Source: Liolophura sinensis (lineage: Eukaryota > Mollusca > Polyplacophora > Chitonida > Chitonidae). From it: 64,000 nucleotides of DNA. The position numbers and the translations under genes were made by a program. This document shows, piece after piece, positions 26,873 through 38,000 of the stretch (its first letter is position 1; each line of letters begins with the position of its first letter). The stretch lies in assembly GCF_032854445.1 (NCBI RefSeq), contig NC_088302.1, positions 40,430,191 to 40,494,190 on the forward strand. Reading direction: 5' to 3'. The notes beneath the pieces are model-generated. The model saw only the letters and a list, made by a program, of their open reading frames with translations, was not told the DNA's origin and did not search any database.

Positions 26873-28394
26873 ATGTCAAAAAGAACGCAAATGGCATCAC
26901 CCAAATCTGATCATTCAGTCCTCCGCGAGTTGCCAATGTTCATGATCTTCATGTGCTACAGCAACGTGCCAACAGACAGATATCTAAACCAATGTGTACC
27001 ACCACGGCATCCCAGGAAGTGCATCCAAGACTGTGATGGACACAGACCCCCATTACAATTTCCGTTTTTCTGTAGGGACGATTGTAGTTCTGTGAATTTT
27101 AGGGTATAAAGTCTTTTTTTGCTCCCAGGCGTCCATTTTTGGTGCACAGGTGCATGCTTGGTATTAAAATGATGGAAACTGTCTAAACTTTGAGGAGGTA
27201 TGAGCTTTATTGATGAAAGTTTGAAATTCTGGGTGAGAGGACACAAGGTGTGAGGTAGTGATGAGGCTGCGAGTGACCTTGGCGTTGCTAGGCACGCCTC
27301 CCAGAAAGGTCCAGATTTTGACGGTCAACCTATGTCAAGATTTTTATGGCTTCTTTCTCACAGGCTGGGCCAGGTATGCACCAAAGCTTATTGGCCACGG
27401 AATGTTTGGGACTGAGCTACAGCGCTAGACGTTAACATTGTCGCTTATGGAAAATTAATGGGGGTCCGAGGTCTGATTGGTTGTTTTGGAGTAGGTGTTT
27501 TGATGATCGACTCGAAACGACCGTTCATGGTCCGATTGATATACCAATGTTGTGCATGATGTTTAGATTTACGTTATGTATATATGCTACTCTGTGAAGT
27601 TGTGAAGGAGTCTGTCGACAACACTGAATCTCTCGTCTGGCTGTTTTTCTTTTAAACTAAACCGACAACGTCGGACCGTGGACAATGCCGGACGTTGGAC
27701 AACCAACTGGTTATGTCACTCCATGTAGAATGTCGTGGACGTTGATTGGTCACTAATCTCTTTGATGACCAATTCACCTAATTGGTAGCGTCCTCAGAGG
27801 TATCGGGTTCCTTGAAGCTGTACCACTTTCAACGGTGAACGCTTGTCACAGACCATCGACATACATGTAAAACAAATTCTAATACCGCTGAAGTAACTGA
27901 CACTTTGTCATATTTGTAATACACAATGAACTGAGCAATCAAGTTTGTACTCAACAATCGCATGAAACAGCGGACGTCCTATCACACCATGTGGACGTGG
28001 GATTAGCCGAACTAACGACTGCGTGGACTTGGAAAGGCCGTCACGACAGGCTTTACAGTAAACTGGCGAAAAGCGATACACTGTTGCAGTTACTCCATCC
28101 GTTCAACACAAACGAGATAAATAAATCTCATGCACTGCATGATGTTACCTTTTTTTACCCACCTATTTAACTAACAAAGTAGGGCAAAATATCCACAGAA
28201 AACGGGCAATCAGTTACAACTTTCTTCATAAACGTGGATGCAAGTTATATCCTTTTTAGCTGCATGTGGCTAAATATCTCCACACATCGGGCGTCCTAGT
28301 GGTCGGTCAAATCTTTGAAATCCCAGTTTTAAACATGGGACCGGCGTGCAAGGCGTCACGAAACACAATACGCTTCTGAACCTTGCGGTTCACA

Positions 28395-28536
28395 GGTGTT
28401 TTGGCAGTTAAGTTCAGCATTAACTGAAGTCTGGAATAACGTCCCATTAATTTTGTGTAAGGCCAAGGCTGAATTTAACATTCAAGACAAGCTTAACTAT
28501 TAATACACTTTTGAACAACCGGTCCTAGTATATATA
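28395..28536 (+). repeat. Dispersed repeat R3, copy 2
   Basis: 'cagcattaactgaagtctgg', 'ggccaaggctgaatttaaca' and 'acttttgaacaaccggtcct' parallel 'ggtattaactttagtctgga', 'gattaggcctg' and 'cttctgaacaactggccc' at 45830-45960. Confidence 0.45.
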
Positions 28537-29199
28537 ATGTAACATGCATCGAGCTAGCCTGACGTACCTGACCGGATCCAGTAAGTCATGTTGGAAGTGA
28601 TCAGGACTATGCTCACTATCGAATTGTTTTGCTTTGGGTTTAACACTAACTTGAACCAACATTTCGGTTACATTACGACTGCAGCAGACAAGAGTTTATG
28701 TCGACATATTCATATAGTGTTGTCCAGCAAGACTTATGTTGAAGACATCGCACATGACACTTCACCTAGTCACTGTTCCTTTTACACAGGGCGAGGCAGA
28801 ACCAAGGTTACCGATGTCAAAGCCGGGAATGTTTCACTCTTCTCGGGATTGAACCCCGGGTCAACAGAATTCTAAAGACAGATGCAGCTATGGCTACAAT
28901 GAATCCAGTCTTAAAAATTTACGGGATATATTTGTCTGTCAGTCAGTTGTGGATTTGCTTCAAATGACAATTCAACACATGACAAGAACGTTTCTTCGTT
29001 TCCCACCGCATGAGAACCAAACACCTACCATAGCAGCACTATGACAACCAGGTGTCATATCCTTGACTCAATACTGGAATGGCGTTATCCAAGGCCACAG
29101 TTTTTAACATATAATGTGACTACTCTTTTCATTTCTGACATTGGGGCTTGCTCTTCCCTACACATATCCAATGCAAGTGAAATCAAAGGTGCTGCGAAT

Positions 29200-29251
29200 A
29201 AACACACACAACACAATACTTGGTTTTCCTGACGTTTTACTGGTGTTTATT
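29200..29251 (-). terminator. Probable JADE polyadenylation site
   Basis: On the minus strand an AATAAA hexamer (29251-29246) is followed about 30 nt downstream by a GU-rich tract (29219-29200, read as 'tattgtgttgtgtgtgtt'). This is the usual signal plus downstream element arrangement. Cleavage would fall near 29230, giving a 3' UTR of about 1.1 kb. A second AATAAA lies at about 29350 but lacks such a clear GU tract. Confidence 0.6.
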
Positions 29252-30330
29252 GACAATTTGTACATCAATTTGGTGCTGATCTGCCTTTTTTCCATATATA
29301 CAATATGACAGCTCACTTCTCACAAAGCCGTGAAGGAAACTGCGATTTATTCTTCACTGTATAATTGACAGGATTTGTACATCTATTTAGTAAACAGTGG
29401 ATCATATATAAATATTTCCAGCATCAATGGTACTCAAGAGCAGAAAGTAACAAACCAGTCAGAATACAGATTTAACAAAATAAGGTGCAAAAGCACTGGC
29501 CCTGCATGGTTCAGAGCTAAACCTCTTTTCAGACAATTACGGACAGATGTAATTGCAACCTGCACCATGATCAACTCCAAGAAACGTATAAATAAAAGAG
29601 CTTTAACATTTTAAGTATGCTCAATGAAAATGATAACACTGTTAACAAATGGGTAAAATAGATATCGTGCTAAAACCATAGGATGAATAAGTTCATTCAA
29701 TGATACAATGTCCTGAATGAATCACAAAGGATCACTTTGTTGCAGATTTGCCTGAGAAAATGTTTGCTCTTTAGGGAGGACTAAAATGAGAACAAAATAA
29801 GCTGTGAAGACCGGTAGCTCTGAGCGCCATGGATCGTTCGCGTGTAGCAGGACAGGTATCATGTTAAAAATTTTGATATATGTCAACAGTGACCGGCATG
29901 CAGAATACACCCATATACAGATGTAAAATTGAGATAAAATAATGAAAGCCTCAAATTAAGTTCTTGCAACGTCTGCAATAACTTAATATGTATTTGAACA
30001 GGCATAACAGGCATTCCCATAAATAAGCGGCAAATCTGGTTTTATAGGAATGACATGGTATGACACTGGATTACATACATGTTTTATCGCACTAGTTCTG
30101 GGTGAAAACCAGAAGAACTCTTTATCAATTTTTTAACACATCGGCAGACTTATGAATGAATGAATGAATGAAATTTGCTCTTAAAATTGTAAACTTATGG
30201 AATTAGATGTATGTCCATCCCACTGAAAATCTTACGGTAAAGTCAACCTAAATGAAACAAGGAAATGAGAAGACATTTCATTAGAGAGTGCTGGTAAATG
30301 GCATTTTCAGGGGGGCTCCCCAAGTCTAAA
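29231..30330 (-). other. JADE 3' untranslated region (inferred)
   Basis: Non-coding sequence between the JADE stop codon and the proposed poly(A) site. AT-rich, with no SINE and no open frame of note. It holds a (GAAT)n-like run near 30155 ('gaatgaatgaatgaatg'). Confidence 0.5.
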
Positions 30331-32061
30331 CTAACCCGTCCCAGAGGACCACAACTGGAGACTATCCCCAGCCCGTGATCGGCCTGTTAATACCTCCTCC
30401 ATGTTCTCGTGGCCATGACTTCGCGTCAGTCTGCGATTAATAGAATCTGACTTCTCCGGAGTGCTCTCCCTGCTTCGTGTGATGATTTGATCACGTTCCA
30501 TGGTTTTGTCCATGTCTGATTCTATTTTTCGGCGAATATTACTCCGTGTTTCCAGAACGCCTGGCGTCAGGGGACTAGACACAGTAGTAGAGTCATGTGG
30601 GTCAGCAGGGCTCTGACTCGGCGTACGATTCGACTTCTTTGGTATTCTGTAGCCACTCAGACTGCCCCGGGGCGAGGTGTTAGTCCCATACCAGTCTTTG
30701 TTCTCCACACCACTACGCCCGTATGTGGGCGAGATCTCATTCAGCACCTTGCTCGTGTTAGAAACCTTCGTCGGAGTAAGCGCTTGAGAAAATGACATTG
30801 GTCTTTTGGCCGACCCCATATTACTGCGTGTCAGTTTTGAATCGTACACGGAATCGTGCCGTCTTGGGGATTTCCCCTGCAAACCATTCATGTACAACTT
30901 TGGGCCTGCCGACTTTAGAAGCCTCTCCTGGACTTCTTCTCGTATTTTCTCATCCACCACAAGCTGAGATTTCTCAAGGACATCTTTTAATTCTTTCTTA
31001 ATATTTTCACTAGTGGGCGATACTGGTACTATATGTTTCTCAACACTCTGTCTGTGCGTTACAGGGGTCTTATCCTTAGGCTGTCTTAATTCACTATTCA
31101 AGTTTTCAGGTTTATTTTCTGTAGATTCTGGAGATGCAGAGGACTGGCGAGTCTTCCGAACATTTCTATACACCTTGTTGCGATGTCCTAACAAGGAGTT
31201 CTGATGAACATGAGATTTGACTCTCCTTTTTGGTGAAGAGTCTCTAGAGTTTGAGTAAGAAGGATCCTCTTGTTTTATAAAAGTTTTGTCCGACTCTGAA
31301 CTTGGGCTGATTTTGTCTGAACGTAGAGCAGCCCTGGTCACAGGAGAAGCCTTGTGGTTGGTCATGGACGAGAAAACTGAGCCTGCATCATTACCACGGG
31401 GGAGTTTCTCAGTTTGTTCTGAGCTTGCTAACAACTCCATATCCTCCTCCACAATTTCTGTTTTCACACTGGGATTAACATCAGGCTGGTCTGCGATATG
31501 AAGTTTCCGCCTATGCCTATATGGCCGGGACAGTCTTCCATTCAGCAGCAGTTTCCGCCTACCAGTGTCACGAGGCCGGCTTGTTTCACTTTCTGAGCCA
31601 GAGTTACTGGCCGTGTCCTCACTGCTGGCTACACTTCCCTGCTGACTGGCTGCATCCTCGCTTCCCAGCAGGCTGCCATCCTGGCTTCCCGTGTCAGAAA
31701 ATGCTGCATGCATGTCCCGCAGCTTAGGGCTTAATATCCGTCTCCGGGAAGACTTTCTCACCTCTGGCTCTGAGGTGGCACTACAGGAGCTGAGGGGCGT
31801 GCCTTCGCGACTGAAGCTCCAGACAGGTGTAGGATGACTAGTGGAGGGTGCCTCATCTGCTGAGGAGGACTGGGGCTGTGGGCGGGGCTTCCCGTACACA
31901 CTACGGTCATGGTACAACCTTTTCACTTTGTTTACCTCTCTGGCTGAGATGTTCCCCTGTGTCAAGGTTTTCACCTGGGCCAGGAAGACATTCTCCCTCA
32001 GTTTGAAATATGAACGCTTCATCTTTTCCCGCTTGCTCACCATGTAACACAAATTGCGCAC
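30331..32061 (-). other. JADE last coding exon (residues 522-1097)
   Basis: A 1731-nt exon encoding more than half of the protein. It opens with [17 protein letters not shown], a block shared with human JADE1 (VRNLTYMVTRREKIKRS as I recall it), confirming the join to exon 15. The rest is low-complexity, rich in Ser, Arg, Lys and Glu, with IVEEDMELL near the middle and SGYRIPKKS, which parallels the GGFRIPKKG motif near the C-terminus of JADE1. Likely disordered. Opposite-strand frames of 60-70 codons over this exon are shadows. Confidence 0.93.
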
Positions 32062-35000
32062 CTGAAATGAGATAAATCCAAGTTATTCAGTAATTTATGC
32101 ATAATCTTTACCAAATCTTAGGTAAAGATAGCACTGGCTTGTTGTAAGCCTCAATGCTGCAGATCGCTCACAAAACTTGGGTATGCTGGAAATGTTTATT
32201 GCTTAATACTGAAATGATTTATTTGTTTATCTAACTGGTGTTTTATGCTGTACTCAAGAATATTTCACTTATTTGCTGGCGGCCAGCATTATCGTGGGAG
32301 GAAACAGGAATATTTAAATAAGTTTTACACAACACCTTCATTATTATTATTTGATAATAATGAGTCAGGAATAGAATAAGTCCCTCGGACTTTATTTCCA
32401 CCATTTACGAGATATGTCTTTATACATATATTTCAATATGGTGAATAAACATTCAACTCAATTCATTTCACCTATGCTTCATGTAAGATTACTTGACAGG
32501 CCAATAAAGAGATGTCAACTATTTTTTGACATCAGGTTGGAAAATATTCTGCCAGAGGCTGCCAATGATGATTCAAGAATAAAGTTTGTTTGAGTGAAGG
32601 AAGAAATAAAGGATATAGATTTCTTAAAGATTTAATAATTATTTAACTGGTGTCTTGCATTCTACTGAAGAACAATCAACTTACAAGATGGTGATTAAGA
32701 CCAAGGGAGGTAATTAGGAACAAGTAAGGTGGAAACCAGAGAAAACCCGAAGAGGAGCAAATGAGATTGGATTATTATTGCTATTAACCTTTATATTAAC
32801 CTTATTCATCAAAACCTGGAACTTCTGTGGCTGAGGTGGTCAGCGTGACATTCATTCTGCCAGCAACCTGTGGATGGCTGTGGGCTTCCCCTAGGATCTG
32901 CCTGGTTCCTCTCATCATAATGCTGGCCACCGTATTATAAGTGAAATATTCTTGATAAACATAAAACACCAATCAAATAAAAAAATTGATCAAAACTTTT
33001 CCCCCGCTGTTAAAACGCGATGGGTTTGCTGATAAAAAAAGAAAGAAGAATGACTGGTAAGCTGTGAAGCATATGCATTTTATAAAATGTATGATCAAGA
33101 GGAACACTTTCCCTAATCATGCCGTCCTCTCATTGTGCATTGTGGAAGGAACTACAACGAATACACTGAGTGGAGACAGGTGCGTTCAATTGTTCTCACC
33201 CTCTCTAAATCCTGGCGCAGATGAACAAACATCTTCATACGAGCCACAAGACTGTCTTCCTGTTGTTTTTCCAGTATTTCTGCCTCTTCAGTCTTTGGAG
33301 TCAGCAATGGTCTGTCAAACAAACTCTGAAAACAGGAAGAAATGTTTGTATGTATAATAATGTATGTATGCATGCATGCATGCTTGGTGTTATACCTCAT
33401 ACTGAACAAATTTTCAGTCTCCTGACAAGAAGCCATTAGGTGACAGTACTTATATACTGTGTCTACTAGTGGCAGTTGAGTCAATGCAGCCAAAGTGCTG
33501 CCATCAACCGAAGTATCATGCTGAAGACAGTCAATCAGTCCTGTTTCCTTGTTGTAACCTCCCTGTGCCGACCACCAAGAGAGGCAGCAACAAGTACCAT
33601 TTTTAAAGCCATTGGTATGACCAGAACTGGGTTTGATCCTGGGTGTCCTGACTTCAAGCAGACACTTTAACCATCATGACCATTAGGCCATGGTCAAAAT
33701 GCTGTTGACATGGATTTAATAATTTAATTTGTGTTTTTGTGGCGTACACCAGCATTTTAGTTTAATATACAATAGCTGCCAGCATTAGGGTGCCTTCTAT
33801 TCAATACAGAATGGTAGTAGGAGAGGGGATATATGTATGTCCAGTATTGTACATTAGGGTTACACAGCCCTGTTCTACAAACTCATACAAAAAAAACAAC
33901 ATATTTTCCACTGCACTCAAACACACAATTCCTGCAGTTCAGGTATGTAAGCTTACCTGGATTTTCAAAAGTGATGCTGAAATACACTACATGCACTTGT
34001 AGTTTAGAATCACATTTAACTCTCAGTTCCTAAAAACAATGACATGCTTGCATTTTGCATGGAGCCGCCAACCTTCTAGCTGTTCACCATGAGAAATAGT
34101 CAAGACTTTTGATTTCTGCTCATACAGATCACGTGATGTCAGGTAAGAAGGCTTGTTTGATCACGGCTTCTCATCTTGCCTTGGCACGATCAACCTCTTG
34201 TCATAATTACTCTGCGCGCGGCGACAACACCTCTATTCCATCAGCTCAATATCACGTAAGACGGTTCTGTGAGACACGTGGTAGATTTGCAAGAATTTGG
34301 ATATTTGCGAACTTCTTAAATTTTGTTTAAACCTACCTTTCTCTTCAATTTCCAGAAAGTAAATATGATATCAATGACATCCAGAGGCAGGTTAAGAGCG
34401 TCAGCCACCCTTTTCAGGTCAATGAGTGTGTAGAACTGGTCTTCTAATTGTTTCAACCTAAAACATACATTTGTTAAGAATCACAACAGCATGCTAGCAC
34501 ATAATTTTCTACTACGCAAATGAGCTGTAAAACTGCATGCAGTTCACATCAAGAATTAGTCAACTTTTGGTTTTACAATATGACATTTTCACAAGTATTC
34601 AAGGTGTGTGAGGGTATGCAGGTTGATGACGGGCCACCAGGGGAGCGGCTGGCCTTTGAAGGATATGAAACTGATCCAAATTAGGACACCTGACTGAGGT
34701 TAAGGGCTGGTCATCAAAATTATGGGTGACCCTTACAGACAAATGAGCCAGAACAACCACCTTAAAATGTACCAAAAAAGATTATTCTGAATAACTTTGC
34801 GCTTTACAAGTCGAAGATCAGGAAACCACCAACAAATACCTCAACACACAGAAGGAATTTGATAATACATGTTATTCATGAGTTAAGACTAAGTTCAGAG
34901 GCATATTAGAAAAAATGCAAAGTATCAACCTCAGTCTGAACCACAGTACCGTAAGTTCTGCACGAGGATGAGAGTTATCTAAGAGACAGGTGAGACATAT

Positions 35001-38000
35001 TTCAGCTTTCAACAACCACAGTAAACCTGATAAGCTGGTATGTCAAACAGGCATGAAGCCCCATCAAATCATAATGTGTTCACATCTGTTAATATTGGGA
35101 TGTTAGTGATCTTTGGTAAAGTTACAAATCTGCACTTCCCTAGTACTCTTCCCTCCAGGAGCTATTTAAGTGTAAAGTGGTCACTGCCTCTATTCCACAA
35201 AACTTTGTGCGTCTTTCTTCACCAAACTTTTGGGAGGTCATAAAGTCTCACTGGTACTGCTATGAGGCGCAATATAACTCCAGAGAAACTGGTTAATGAA
35301 GTTTTGTGAAAACCTTGGTATAGATGGGAAATTAAAATCTTATTAAAAACAAGTGCAAATTTGCAAAACTTACAATATCCAATATTAAAATGGCTGTAAA
35401 TATGGCCATTTTATAAAGCACAAATTTCAAGATTTGACTGACCAACAAACAGAACAACCTAACACATAGGGCTGCTTTAACAGTAACAGACAAAAATATG
35501 ATGTTCTCTGCCATGGTGGTTAATATAATTCATTTTCAGTCTTCCTGCACTAATCACCCCCCACAGAAACAGGCATTGGATGTTATTACCTGTCCTTTCG
35601 TAAACCTTCCCTCTCCTCCTTAGTAAGATCTTTCCTGGGGGACCCCTCCTTGCAGGGTGAATCCAAGTCTGAGTCGGACATGGTTCGGTCTCGTCCTTTT
35701 GTATGCTTAGGGCAAAATGCCTGAGGAAATAACCAAAAACATGTTCAACTCACTAAGAAATTTCAAGCCCATGCCAAATATATTTCTCTTGCAGGAATTT
35801 TTAGTGGCTTTGAAGATGCATTTCCCATCTTCCAGAAAGTGTAAAAAAAAACCTCAATCCAGTCTGCTGAGAACGGTAAGAGTTGGACAACTTAAGAAAA
35901 TATTTATGTTTTATATTGTATGAATTCTTATTCAGTCACAGCTACTTATATATTTACACATAAGGCAGTGTACAGAAGCGGAATATTAACAGCAAACCAT
36001 ACTTATTCAGTCACAGCTACTTATATATTTACACATAAGGCAGTGTACAGAAGCTGAATATTAACAGCAAACCATACTTATTCAGTCACAGCTACTTATA
36101 TATTTACACATAAGGCAGTGTACAGAAGCTGAATATTAACAGCAAACCATACTTATTCAGTCACAGCTACTTATATATTTACACATGAGGCAGTGTACAG
36201 AAGCTGAATATTAACAGCAAACCATACTTATTCAGTCACAGCTACTTATATATTTACACATAAGGCAGTGTACAGAAGCTGAATATTAACAGCAAACCAT
36301 ACTTATTCAGTCACAGCTACTTATATATTTACACATAAGGCAGTGTATAGAAGCTGAATATTAACAGCAAACCATACTTATTCAGTCACAGCTACTTATA
36401 TATTTACACATAAGGCAGTGTACAGAAGCTGAATATTAACAGCAAACCATACTTATTCAGTCACAGCTACTTATATATTTACACATAAGGCAGTGTACAG
36501 AAGCTGAATATTAACAGCAAACCATACTTATTCAGTCACAGCTACTTATATATTTACACATAAGGCAGTGTACAGAAGCTGAATATTAACAGCAAACCAT
36601 ACTTATTCAGTCACAGCTACTTATATATTTACACATAAGGCAGTGTACAGAAGCTGAATATTAACAGCAAACCATACTTATTCAGTCACAGCTACTTATA
36701 TATTTACACATAAGGCAGTGTACAGAAGCTGAATATTAACAGCAAACCATACATATTCAGTCACAGCTACTTATATATTTACACATAAGGCAGTGTACAG
36801 AAGCTGAATATTAACAGCAAACCATACTTATTCAGTCACAGCTACTTATATATTTACACATAAGGCAGTGTACAGAAGCTGAATATTAACAGCAAACCAT
36901 ACTTATTCAGTCACAGCTACTTATATATTTACACATAAGGCAGTGTACAGAAGCTGAATATTAACAGCAAACCATACTTATTCAGTCACAGCTACTTATA
37001 TATTTACACATAAGGCAGTGTACAGAAGCTGAATATTAACAGCAAACCATACTTATTCAGTCACAGCTACTTATATATTTACACATAAGGCAGTGTACAG
37101 AAGCTGAATATTAACAGCAAACCATACTTATTCAGTCACAGCTACTTATATATTTACACATAAGGCAGTGTACAGAAGCGGAATATTAAGAACAAACCAT
37201 ACACAGACTGGGATTTTAAAAAATCAAAAAAAAAAAAAAAACAGAATAAAAATTAAAGTGAAATCTGATCTTAATGTTTTAGATGAATTTCCAGTTTTTC
37301 AAGGCTTTCTGATCACATAAATATATCTTTAACAAGAACACTTTGCTGGAACAGTTCACATTTCCCACAAATTAGATGATTTTTCACTTTTGTTCCTACT
37401 TTCATAGCCTCCTCTGACATAGAAAAACGGTTCATTCTACCTGTAAGACAAAAAATTTAAATTAGTGCGGCACGGAGGAACCCAAAATGCGCACTGAAAG
37501 ATCATATTGCTGATACCATTACCTTCAACTTGACTCCATCCTCCTCATCAGAGTCATCTAATATAGTTTTCATGTCTAGATTATTGGCAATACCACAGGT
37601 GACATGGAAGGCGGTCTTACAGGTCTTGACAGAGCATTGTATGCAGGCACCGGTTCTCTCTTTACACAGACAGCATACCAGGGCCCAGCGACTTACCTGT
37701 CATACATAACACAGTCAATCAACAAGTTGTAGTCGTAGAGTTTTAAAATGCATACCAGTTATCCTGCGATACTGAACAATTTCACTCTCAACAGTAGCAC
37801 TTTAGAAAACAGATATTTAGAATCTGAATGAAAAAAGGCCCAAGCAAGTTGCATTATTAAATAAGAAACAGTAACTTTTCGGTGCTAAATAAACACACAC
37901 CTACTGAATAAAAAGAATTTACTGTGTTCACAAATTACATATTTTAACCAACTGCTCACTCTGGTTGTAAATATCTGCCTTACACTGGTTTCACAACATC

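Larger units (their letters stand above)
20901..29199. other. Intergenic region between FCHSD2 and JADE
   Basis: No convincing exon on either strand. Contents: A/G-rich and (CA)n tracts (about 21287-21342 and 22692-22733), a C run of about 14 (22310-22323), a perfect short palindrome (23026-23080), fragments of SINE family 1 (23988, 26645, 26735), two copies of dispersed repeat R3 (24125 and 28395), and a segment at 22800-23600 whose wording ('ggacaggccgagagagggac') resembles other dispersed elements. The longest frames (97-111 codons, near 25321 and 26459) overlap SINE-like sequence and are judged spurious. Confidence 0.5.

Noticed and set aside
30595-32047. Five plus-strand frames of 63-71 codons opposite the last JADE exon
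   Set aside because: Shadows of a GC-richer coding exon. The minus-strand frame is continuous, spliced in phase and homologous to JADE.
33487-33693. Possible functional tRNA gene on the minus strand
   Set aside because: A- and B-box-like words are present but no cloverleaf with a paired acceptor stem can be drawn, and the sequence continues into a body shared with 57489-57702, so it is a SINE.
35926-37200. Regular direct repeats resembling a CRISPR array
   Set aside because: The 75-bp units abut with no variable spacers, there are no cas genes, and the context is a eukaryotic intron.
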